Assembly (NCBI GenBank): GCA_934183045.1 | Contig: CAKPRW010000058.1 | Coordinates: 1 to 8,957, forward strand | Length of the DNA stretch: 8,957 nucleotides | Source of the DNA: an uncultured Clostridia bacterium | GTDB lineage: Bacteria > Bacillota > Clostridia > TANB77 > CAG-508 | Reading direction: 5' to 3' | Notes under the pieces: model-generated | Seen by the model: only the letters and a program-made list of their open reading frames with translations | Database searches by the model: none | Told to the model about the DNA's origin: nothing | Shown: one piece after another, positions 1-6,685 of the stretch | Numbering within the stretch: the stretch's first letter is position 1 | Layout: every line of letters begins with the position of its first letter | Translations under genes and position numbers: made by a program

Positions 1-3000
1 ATATTACATTTCCTCTTATTAATTTTTCATCTATTTTTGTATATTTATTTTCTATATAATTTTCATAATCTTTATATTTCAATTTTTCTACTTTTTCTTT
101 ATCTTCTTTTGTTGTTATTGATTTTTCTGGCATTGTTTCTTGTAGCAAAATACTTACAGCTTCTATTTCAGGGTTTTGTATAAACCTTTTTTGTAAAATA
201 TTATTATTCATTAAATTATTTATAGAAAGTAGTATTAATCCTTGATGATGTGCCATATATGTTTTGACAACACTAAAATTCTTTCCTTTTTCAACTCTTT
301 CTGGTGTATAATCAATTGATTCATAAAATCCAAATTTATCATACATACCATTTTGTTCTAATTTTTTTAAATTTTCTATTTCTTTTTTAGGTACGTCTGA
401 TATTGCAAGTATACTACCATAACTAGAAACAACAAGCTCATCAGCTAACCCTCTTTTTAAACCCAACCATGGTATTCCAAAAGCTTTATATTGATAATTC
501 GAATGAAAATCTCTTAAATTAAAAGCGGCTTCTGAAATTCCCCATGGTATATTTAGTTTTTTGGCATATTCCATTTGGCTCATTATTAAAAATTTAGACG
601 ATTCATCTAGAAGACTTCCTTTATATCTTGGAATATTAATATTAGGCATTAAATATTCAAATGCTGTACCTGACCAAGATACTAAACCTTTATATTTTCC
701 TAAAGTTGTTAAAGTCCTACTTAAATAACTCCAATGCTTTGCTGGAATATCCTTTTTAGCTATTGCAACAAGACTTGCTTGTCTTGCTTCTGACGCTAGT
801 AAATCATAATAAGAATCTGTAAGCTTATTTTCTTCTATATTAAATCCTATTGAAAAGATTTGTTGTTCTTTACTATACAAAACAGAAAAGTCACAAGAGT
901 TTATCATATTTTCAATAATTTCTACTAAATTTTTTAATCTTGTTTTATCTACCTCTATATTTTCTTGATTAGGATAATTAATTAAATTTTCTAAAAACAT
1001 TTTAGTAACAAATAAATATCCAATAAAATTACCACTATCTACAGTAGATACATATCTTGGAATTAGTGGTTCTTTTGTTTCAATATTATACCAGTTATAT
1101 AAATGTCCATTCCATTTTTGCAAACTGTCTATTGATAGGATTACCTGTTCTAATAGTTTTATAGCATGAAATAAATCTATATACAATAAATCATATGCCG
1201 AAATTATAGCTAATAAAGATAAACCTAAATTAGTTGATGATGTTCTTTTTACAATTTTGTTTTTTCTATCTTCTTGATAATTATCTGGTATAAGATAATT
1301 ATTATCTTCAGTTAGATACTTTTCAAAATATCCCCAAGTTCTTCTTCCTATGTCTAATACATATTGTTTTTCATTATTATTTAATAGCTCTAATGCATCT
1401 TTTCTATTTTCTTCTTTGCTTATATACCACATAATACATGGTATAACAAACCATAAAATTCCTATAAGACTTCCAAAAATATTTTGTTTTAAAAAAGCCA
1501 ATCCTATTGCAATTACTCCTATAATTACATTAAATGCCATCTGATTATAATAAGAAATCAAGTCAGATTTAGCTTGTTTTTCCGCTTCTTCAGAAGTTGT
1601 CCATTCCAATAAGTGTTTATGTGATATTTTAGTTCTATATAATGTTTTTATAATAGCTTTGGCTGATATATATGCCTTATATGGCAAACATCCAAATGTT
1701 ATAATTGCTCTAAAAAAAGCTCCCTTAAATCCCGAAATTTTAGGTGTAAAAGTTTTTTGTTTTTGTTCTCCTTCTTTTTTAAATATAAGTAAATTCATAC
1801 ATTCTAATATATATGGAAAAATAGCAATAATGGTTAATATAAGAATCATTTGATATATATTAGTCTGATATAAAATTCCTATAACATTAACATATAACAT
1901 CGCTAGTATTATACTTATTTCTAATAAACTTCTTCTTAGATTATCAAATATTTTATATTTAGAAAGTAAATTAAGATTACTACTTTTATTTAGCCACTTT
2001 GTAATCTGCCAATCTCCCCTAATCCATCGTGAAAGTCTATTAATAAAGCTATTATATTTAGTTGGATATCCATCCATAACCATAATATCTGACGCCAATC
2101 CACATCTTAAATAACATCCCTCTAATAAATCATGACTTAATACTGTATTTTCTGGAATAGCTTTTGATAAAACTTTTGAAAATACTTTTAAGTTGTAAAT
2201 TCCTTTCCCTGTAAAAATGCCTTCTTGAAAATTATCTTGATAAATATCAGAAATAGCATTTGTATAAGAATCTATACCTCCAGAACCTGCAAAAATCTTT
2301 GTAAATAAGTTTTTATAGCTTATTTGAAGATTTATTCCAACTCTTGGTTGTATCATTCCATATCCTTCTATAACCGTATTTGTTTTTTCACTTATTATAG
2401 GTCTATTTAATATATGTGCCATTGTTCCAACAAGTTCAAAGGCCGAATTTAAAATAAGATCTGTATCAGCATCTAAAGTTATAATATATTTTATTTTTGA
2501 ATTTTCTAGTTCTTCTCTATTTGCCTCTAAAGTATTTGTTTTAAAAGGATTTGATATATTTCCCAGGCAGTATTCGTTAAATTGATTAATCATTCCTCTT
2601 TTTCTTTCCCATCCTAAATAAGAACCTTCTTTTTCATTCCATACTCTTTCTCTATATATAAAATTAAAAATTGGTAACATACCATCTTTTGTTTTGTATT
2701 TTTTATTTAGTTCTTTTGTTAATTTTTCTCCTTCTTTTATTACTTTTGCATCAAAACTCTCTTCTTTTCTACTACTTTGTGTACAATCCCCCAATAATGT
2801 AAAATATAAATTTTCTGATTTATTTGCTAAATAATATACTTCTAATTTTTTCATTAACTCTTGAACTTTTTCTTTTGAATTAATAATAGTTGGAATAATT
2901 ACCATTGTACTATTTTCTTCATCTATTCCATTCGAAAAATCTATTTTAGGTATTATTTTAGGTTTTACTATTTTACTTAATATATATTGTATAACTTGAA

Positions 3001-3127
3001 TCACTATTTCTGATGAAGGAATTAAAAATAGAATAAAATTAATAATATATAACCAATTATTTTGGTTTTTTACATTTAATAATTTGGTAATTCCTAATGA
3101 AATAATAATAGCAAATTTCCATAAATC
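1..3127 (-). CDS. ndvB: NdvB-type cyclic beta-1,2-glucan synthase, GT84 and glucoamylase-like part (split gene, runs off left edge)
   Basis: This is an uninterrupted 1042-codon frame, numbered here from the GAT after the TAG at 3128-3130. The family polymerises glucose from UDP-glucose into beta-1,2-glucan at the membrane. Two hydrophobic stretches come first, around residues 5-18 and 27-45. The glycosyltransferase domain follows, with TLDADTDL (219-223 for DADTD), GKGIYNLKVF, LSHDLLEGCYLR and the RLSRWIRGDWQ signature (W368). Next come membrane segments and the typical PYKAYISAKA...LLEWTT block. The conserved glycoamylase-like region follows, with SWSGTAFEYLMP, PWGISEAAFNLRDF (W862), GLKRGLADELV, YESIDYTPERV and YMAHHQG (first H about 960). 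The phosphorylase-like GH94 domain expected next would lie beyond position 1. No credible start with a Shine-Dalgarno site exists: the first in-frame candidates are GTG at 3004 and ATG at 2905. It is therefore probably the continuation of the 3154-4317 frame rather than a separate gene. Family assignment is strong; functional status is uncertain. Confidence 0.9.
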
Positions 3128-3153
3128 CTATTTTTTTAGCTTAAAGTTTGTTT

Positions 3154-4317
3154 TTAATTAATTTCTTTTCTTGATTTATAATTTAATATTTTATAAAGTT
3201 CTTCTGATCCTTTATCTATTAGATAGTATCCTATGTGGGATTCTTTTGTTCCCTTTTCCTTTTGATTTGATATTTCTAATATTTTTCTTGCTATATAAAT
3301 TTCTGATATCTTTGTCTGTCTAGACAATTCTTTTATTTTATTTCTGTAGTATTCTTTTGTTTTATTTGTCATATTTTCATATACATTTGCTGGATCTTGT
3401 TTTAATAATTCTTCAACTCCATTTACCTTTTCAAATACTTCTAGGAAATTTATTCTTTGTATTCTTTTAATACTCATTATGCTGTTTGCAATAGATACTT
3501 TTCTTACTGCAATGTCAAAATGTTCTTTCTTTATAACATCTGAAACTGTAGTTCCAGTCATCTCTACTGCTTCCTCTAAACTATTCAAATAGCTATATCC
3601 TTTTTTACCATATCTTTTTAGTATATATGACATATATTCTATAAATGGATATTTCATATCATTTGTTGATATTCTTGTAAATGTTTCTTTATTATATATT
3701 TTAAAAACCGCATCAGATTTTTGTTTATTTTCAACTAATCTCTCTACTATATTTTCTGCTTTATATTTTTGTATTTGCGAACTATATATTCTTTCACATA
3801 CTTCTCTTATATTTTCTATTATAGCTATTTGTAAAAATGTTCCTATATTCCATATTTCTTCCATGCTCAAAGTTTTTTTAGTCTGATAACTAGTCAAAAA
3901 ATCTTCTAAATCTTTTTTAGTTATCTTATTATCTGTATAAGCAATTATTTCTGATGCAAGCACATATATACGAGCAAATCCTTTATATTGTCCATTTGAT
4001 ATTCCTACAAAATTTGTATATTTTTTCAGTGTCATTTCTTTTTGAATTTGTTTTACTGTTTGCTCTATAATATATAAATTATCTAATAACCATTCTCCTG
4101 CTGGATGTATTCCTATTCCTAATTTCAAGTGTTCATTTAACAAATAGTATACATCTTGTATTATTTTAAAACTTTCTAACATATGTGGTATTGGATAAGT
4201 ACTTTTTTCTGACTTTCTACTCAAACTATGATTTGAAGCTATTTTTTCTAAATGACTTTCTAATTGTTTTTTGTCTATTTGTGTACCATTTATTTTTAAT
4301 ACTTTTTCTTGTTTCAA
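3154..4317 (-). CDS. ndvB: NdvB-type cyclic beta-1,2-glucan synthase, N-terminal part (split gene)
   Basis: This 387-residue frame is the N-terminal soluble region found ahead of the GT84 domain in NdvB-family glucan synthases. Family-like blocks in order are: an opening helix with IDKKQLESHLEKIASNH (14-30); HPAGEWLLDNLYIIEQ (71-86); ITKKDLEDFLTSYQ (132-145); a helical stretch IWNIGTFLQIAIIENIR (155-171); DPANVYENMTNKTKEYYR (about 309-326); and HIGYYLIDKGSEEL (about 361-374). In full-length relatives the last block is followed directly by membrane segments and the glycosyltransferase. Here those lie just downstream, in another frame, after stops at 3154 and 3128-3130. The start is TTG at 4317, with GGAG ten bases upstream, inside the 3' arm of a 13-bp hairpin. 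The region before it is the terminator of the preceding gene, so expression may depend on read-through. On its own this piece has no catalytic site. Confidence 0.85.
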   Translation of the reverse strand: MKQEKVLKINGTQIDKKQLESHLEKIASNHSLSRKSEKSTYPIPHMLESFKIIQDVYYLLNEHLKLGIGIHPAGEWLLDNLYIIEQTVKQIQKEMTLKKYTNFVGISNGQYKGFARIYVLASEIIAYTDNKITKKDLEDFLTSYQTKKTLSMEEIWNIGTFLQIAIIENIREVCERIYSSQIQKYKAENIVERLVENKQKSDAVFKIYNKETFTRISTNDMKYPFIEYMSYILKRYGKKGYSYLNSLEEAVEMTGTTVSDVIKKEHFDIAVRKVSIANSIMSIKRIQRINFLEVFEKVNGVEELLKQDPANVYENMTNKTKEYYRNKIKELSRQTKISEIYIARKILEISNQKEKGTKESHIGYYLIDKGSEELYKILNYKSRKEIN

Positions 4318-4372
4318 AAAAATTCCACTCCTTGCAAATATGTTTTACACATATTGTTAGCAAGAAGTGGAA
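4316..4372 (-). terminator. Intrinsic terminator hairpin overlapping the ndvB Shine-Dalgarno site
   Basis: On the minus strand, a 13-bp stem pairs 4360-4372 with 4323-4335 (one G-U pair in RNA). It encloses a smaller ATATGT/ACATAT stem-loop. Seven Ts (4316-4322) follow at once, and they run into the TTG start at 4317. It sits 29 bases after the stop of the unknown membrane protein gene at 4402, so it fits a rho-independent terminator for that gene. The 3' arm (GCAAGGAGTGGAA) also contains the only plausible Shine-Dalgarno site of the ndvB N-terminal frame. The fold is read by eye and no energy was computed. Confidence 0.75.
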
Positions 4373-4401
4373 ATTTTATACTATTATTTTATATAATGTT
4401 A

Positions 4402-5376
4402 TTATCTCTCTGTTTGAGTTTGATCATTATCAATTGTATTATATTCTCCATTGACTATTCTTTCTATTTTTTTATTTTTATAATCTGCAATAGCATTTAC
4501 TAGTCTTTCTGAATATGTATTATCTACACTTATAGCATTGTCTTTTCCCATTGATATAGCATAATCTGTTCCAGAAGCAATTACTTCTCCTAATTTTGAA
4601 GCCTCATTTTCTGTGTATTCTTCTACTGTTTCATCAGCAGTATAAACTCTAACACATTTATCATCTTCGTCTCTTGCAATTTTTTGTTTTTGTAATCCGC
4701 TTTCTGATTGTATTTCTATTGTATATACCCCTTTTTCATATCCTGCAGAACCATATTCTGATCTTAAAATTTCATCTCCATTTTGAGCCTTATCTTGATA
4801 CACATTAACATCAGAAATATCTTTATAAAGTTTTATATCGTCTTCTGTATATTTTGTACCATTACTTCTGTTATATTCTTGAAGATACATATTTTTTATA
4901 TATCCTAACACATCTTCTTGTGTTTTTAATTGTTCTAGATCTCGTTTAATATTTTGTTTTATTTCATTCTCTTGTTCATTTAAGTCTACACGAACCCCAT
5001 TATAAAAGATTTGTTTTTGACTTTCTTTGCTAGCTTTTACATTTATGTCTTTTTCAGCTTTTTCAACATCTATATTAATTGTACTTTCACCTTGTGTTAT
5101 TCCTTTATTTTGTGCTTCATTAAGTAATTTTGTTCCTGTAGCTCCAACTCCTACTCCTACAGAAAGTCCTATAGCAGCAAAGAATCCTCTAGTCAATATT
5201 TCTCTTTTTCTTTTTTTTGCTACTTTTTCTATTATTTTATTTTCTTCTTCTCTTGATAATACTTTTCCTCTTTTAGCAAGTTCTGCTCTTCTTTTTTCAA
5301 CTATGGGTCTAGCAGCTTGTTTTGTACTTCTCATGAACTCTTGTCTAACCTTTTTTTCCTTTGCTTTTTTATCCAT
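4402..5376 (-). CDS. Unknown single-pass membrane protein with basic N-terminus
   Basis: I do not recognise this 324-residue family. The first 62 residues are highly basic and charged (many K, R and E) and probably cytoplasmic. A Gly-rich hydrophobic segment follows, FFAAIGLSVGVGVGATG at about 65-81. The rest is a 240-residue hydrophilic, acidic C-terminal part, predicted to lie outside the membrane by the positive-inside rule. It contains a Lys/Glu/Gln-rich helical stretch (about 115-150) and a region with alternating strand-like pattern (EKGVYTIEIQ). There is no obvious catalytic motif, sortase signal or lipobox. The frame stays open to 5424, but that longer start lies in the -35 box of a near-consensus promoter. 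The ATG at 5376 has AGGAGG seven bases upstream, so it is chosen. The gene is monocistronic or leads ndvB, with a terminator hairpin 29 bases after its stop. Confidence 0.85.
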   Translation of the reverse strand: MDKKAKEKKVRQEFMRSTKQAARPIVEKRRAELAKRGKVLSREEENKIIEKVAKKRKREILTRGFFAAIGLSVGVGVGATGTKLLNEAQNKGITQGESTINIDVEKAEKDINVKASKESQKQIFYNGVRVDLNEQENEIKQNIKRDLEQLKTQEDVLGYIKNMYLQEYNRSNGTKYTEDDIKLYKDISDVNVYQDKAQNGDEILRSEYGSAGYEKGVYTIEIQSESGLQKQKIARDEDDKCVRVYTADETVEEYTENEASKLGEVIASGTDYAISMGKDNAISVDNTYSERLVNAIADYKNKKIERIVNGEYNTIDNDQTQTER

Positions 5377-5395
5377 ATCTTTTCCTCCTAAAATC

Positions 5396-5424
5396 ATATT
5401 ACAACAAATAACCTTTCTTGTCAA
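5396..5424 (-). promoter_or_regulatory. Sigma-A promoter of the unknown membrane protein gene
   Basis: On the minus strand a perfect TTGACA (5419-5424) is followed by a 17-base spacer and TAATAT (5396-5401). Transcription would start near 5389-5390, almost on top of the AGGAGG (5384-5389). The mRNA leader would be only about 13-14 bases. This rules out translation from the upstream in-frame start at 5424. Confidence 0.8.
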
Positions 5425-5451
5425 TTAAGTTATATTATTTAATTAGAAAAC

Positions 5452-5479
5452 AAAAAAAGGAGATACAATCTCCTTTTTT
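5452..5479 (-). terminator. Intrinsic terminator after the small ORF
   Basis: A 6-bp GGAGAT/ATCTCC stem (5459-5464 with 5468-5473) has a 3-base loop and is flanked by seven As on the left and six Ts on the right. On the minus strand it ends in TTTTTTT, 26 bases after the stop of the 92-residue gene. The flanking A and T runs extend the pairing and would make it act in both directions. Confidence 0.85.
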
Positions 5480-5504
5480 ATTTTCATACGATCTAACTGT
5501 AGTT

Positions 5505-5783
5505 TTAGCAATTACTATCAAGTAATTCTACTACTTCTTTTGGCATTTCTTCCCTGAAAATGTAATTACCGTCTGCAAACAGAAAGTCCTTGAAGTCTGG
5601 ATTGAACCAGCAAAAGTCATCTGCTGTCAACATCATCCATTCTCCTTTTTCATTTTTCCAGAATGCTTTGAATTCTTCACGAGTTACTTTCTTCCGATTA
5701 GAAAATGTTATCATTTTATTACCTATTATAAAATAAGCCTCTAACATTTCCTTCTGTCCTTCATCAAAGTTTGCCTTCTGCAT
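5505..5783 (-). CDS. Small standalone protein of unknown function (92 aa)
   Basis: I do not recognise this family. The protein is acidic and soluble, with no signal peptide or membrane segment. It is rich in aromatic residues, with FKAFWKNEKGEWMM (about 38-51) and FCWFNPDFKDFLF (about 57-69) as the most distinctive stretches. It contains two Cys (58 and 92, the last residue). The ATG at 5783 has AGGAGG seven bases upstream, which makes a real gene likely. It has its own promoter and a strong terminator, so it is probably transcribed alone. Its codon use differs from the neighbours: TTC, GAC, AAG and CAG are common, whereas flanking genes strongly prefer TTT, GAT, AAA and CAA. That fits recent acquisition or an accessory origin, which is inference. 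Confidence 0.75.
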   Translation of the reverse strand: MQKANFDEGQKEMLEAYFIIGNKMITFSNRKKVTREEFKAFWKNEKGEWMMLTADDFCWFNPDFKDFLFADGNYIFREEMPKEVVELLDSNC

Positions 5784-5833
5784 ATGAAAACCTCCTTATT
5801 ATATCGTATTGCAAAAACTTCTTTCTATTATAT

Positions 5834-5862
5834 TTTATCATATTAATTAACATAATTCAACT
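5834..5862 (-). promoter_or_regulatory. Probable promoter of the 92-aa gene
   Basis: On the minus strand TTGAAT (5857-5862) is separated by 17 bases from TAAAAT (5834-5839), which is preceded by TGA as in an extended -10 element. Transcription would start near 5827, giving a leader of about 44 bases. A second possible -10, TATAAT at 5798-5803, sits just before the AGGAGG but lacks a good -35. Confidence 0.55.
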
Positions 5863-5872
5863 TTTGTTTTAA

Positions 5873-6451
5873 TTAATCATCATAAAAATAGTCAATAATT
5901 CCACTATAAATTCCCCATGCAAGTCTATTTTGATAACTATCTTCTAGTAATTGTTTTTCTTCTTCAGGATTTGATAAAAATCCACATTCAACAATTGAAA
6001 TGGGTATTTCTACATGTTTCATAATATATACTGTATCTAATTTCATAGCTACTCTTTTATTTTCTTTTTGTATCGATTTATTCAAATTCTCTTGTAATTT
6101 TTTTGCCAATTTATTACTTTCGTCATTTCCACTTTTATAAAAACATTGCCATCCATAATATTGCTGTTGTGGGATTTTATTTAAATGAATAGATACAAAG
6201 ATATCTGCCGAACTTTCATTGCCTATTTTTACTCTATTATGAATATCAGATATTTTTTTCTGTTTTAATGTTTTACTATCTAAATCATATATTGCATTTT
6301 CATCTGATCTTGTTAAAATAACTGTACATCCACTTTGCTCTAATAAATTTTGTACCTTTAAGGCTATTTTTAAATTCGTTTCAGCTTCAGTAGTCCCGTG
6401 ATGAACTTTGTGCTCCTTCATCAGGTACTCCATGGCCAGCATCCAACACAA
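5873..6451 (-). CDS. cwlD: CwlD-type N-acetylmuramoyl-L-alanine amidase, C-terminal catalytic part (frameshifted)
   Basis: From about position 6396 downward this frame is homologous to Amidase_3 zinc amidases, which cleave the amide bond between MurNAc and the stem peptide. It carries the second zinc-ligand Glu in TTEAETNLKIA, the third ligand His in FVSIHLN, the catalytic Glu in SIVECGFLSNPEEE, and the C-terminal LAWGIYSGIIDYF helix. The first zinc ligand (DAGHG) lies in the overlapping upstream frame 6387-6617, so neither piece alone has a complete site. Removing one base near 6395-6400 gives a single 247-residue protein, the normal size for CwlD. The ATG at 6451 only marks the open frame: its first 18 or so residues are an out-of-frame reading of the DAGHG region. 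In spore formers CwlD acts in making cortex muramic delta-lactam, so sporulation ancestry is suggested but not shown. Confidence 0.85.
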   Translation of the reverse strand: MCWMLAMEYLMKEHKVHHGTTEAETNLKIALKVQNLLEQSGCTVILTRSDENAIYDLDSKTLKQKKISDIHNRVKIGNESSADIFVSIHLNKIPQQQYYGWQCFYKSGNDESNKLAKKLQENLNKSIQKENKRVAMKLDTVYIMKHVEIPISIVECGFLSNPEEEKQLLEDSYQNRLAWGIYSGIIDYFYDD

Positions 6452-6617
6452 CAGTCTTATCTGAAACAGGCGTTGAAGTTGTCGCTATTGCACTATTGTT
6501 TTCATTTGTATTTGTTGTATCATTTTTTGTATTACCTATTTGAATAGAAAATACTAATAGACTAATTAGAACACATGACACCATAATTTTTATTCTTTTC
6601 TTATTTATCAAAACCAT
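6387..6617 (-). CDS. cwlD: CwlD-type amidase, N-terminal part with signal anchor (frameshifted)
   Basis: This 76-residue frame begins with a basic stretch (INKKRIK) and a hydrophobic signal or anchor segment, IMVSCVLISLLVFSIQIG at about 11-28. A Thr/Asn/Ser-rich linker follows, then the first Amidase_3 motif, KTVVLDAGHGVPDEGAQ (about 54-70), which supplies the first zinc-binding His. It then ends in SSSRDY and a TGA, exactly where homologues continue with a GTTEAE-like sequence. That continuation is present one frame over. The start ATG at 6617 has AGGAG eight bases upstream, and that site is buried in the 3' arm of a 16-bp hairpin. No clear promoter lies between this gene and the GGDEF gene 68 bases upstream, so co-transcription is likely. 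The product as read is an anchored stub without activity. Confidence 0.8.
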   Translation of the reverse strand: MVLINKKRIKIMVSCVLISLLVFSIQIGNTKNDTTNTNENNSAIATTSTPVSDKTVVLDAGHGVPDEGAQSSSRDY

Positions 6618-6618
6618 T

Positions 6619-6663
6619 TAAAAAACTCCTAATATAAATATATTTATTATATTTATATTAGGA
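6619..6663 (-). terminator. Long AT-rich hairpin with U-run, overlapping the cwlD Shine-Dalgarno site
   Basis: A perfect 16-bp inverted repeat (6627-6642 and 6648-6663) has a 5-base loop. On the minus strand the 3' arm ends in TTAGGA, so AGGAG (6626-6630), the cwlD ribosome binding site, is almost wholly within the stem. Six Ts follow before the ATG at 6617. It lies 22 bases after the stop of the GGDEF gene. It can act as a weak terminator or attenuator, or as a translation gate. The stem is nearly all A-U, with G-C pairs only at its base. Confidence 0.65.
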
Positions 6664-6685
6664 ATTTAATGTTTTATTCTTATTT

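Noticed and set aside
1350..1853. Two 64-residue plus-strand open frames inside the glucan synthase
   Set aside because: They lie opposite strongly conserved NdvB coding sequence, lack Shine-Dalgarno sites and resemble no family, so they are antisense shadows.
3120..3170. Programmed -1 frameshifting at the AAAAAAA run as the explanation of the split ndvB
   Set aside because: The upstream frame already stops at 3154, before the A-run, and the target frame has a TAG right after the run. A single slip at the run could not join the two frames.
4185..4503. Two overlapping hydrophobic plus-strand frames of 89 and 64 residues
   Set aside because: They cross the start of the ndvB N-terminal frame, its hairpin and the end of the next gene. 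Their hydrophobicity comes from reading A-rich coding sequence backwards as T-rich codons.
5027..5428. 133-residue plus-strand frame that looks membrane-like
   Set aside because: It is antisense to the unknown membrane protein and its promoter. There is no plus-strand ribosome binding site, and its Phe/Ser/Leu richness follows from reading Lys/Glu codons in reverse.
6387..6451. The two amidase frames as two separate overlapping genes
   Set aside because: Each carries only part of one Amidase_3 active site, and the homology passes from one frame to the other without a gap. The first residues of the second frame are an out-of-frame reading of the DAGHG region.
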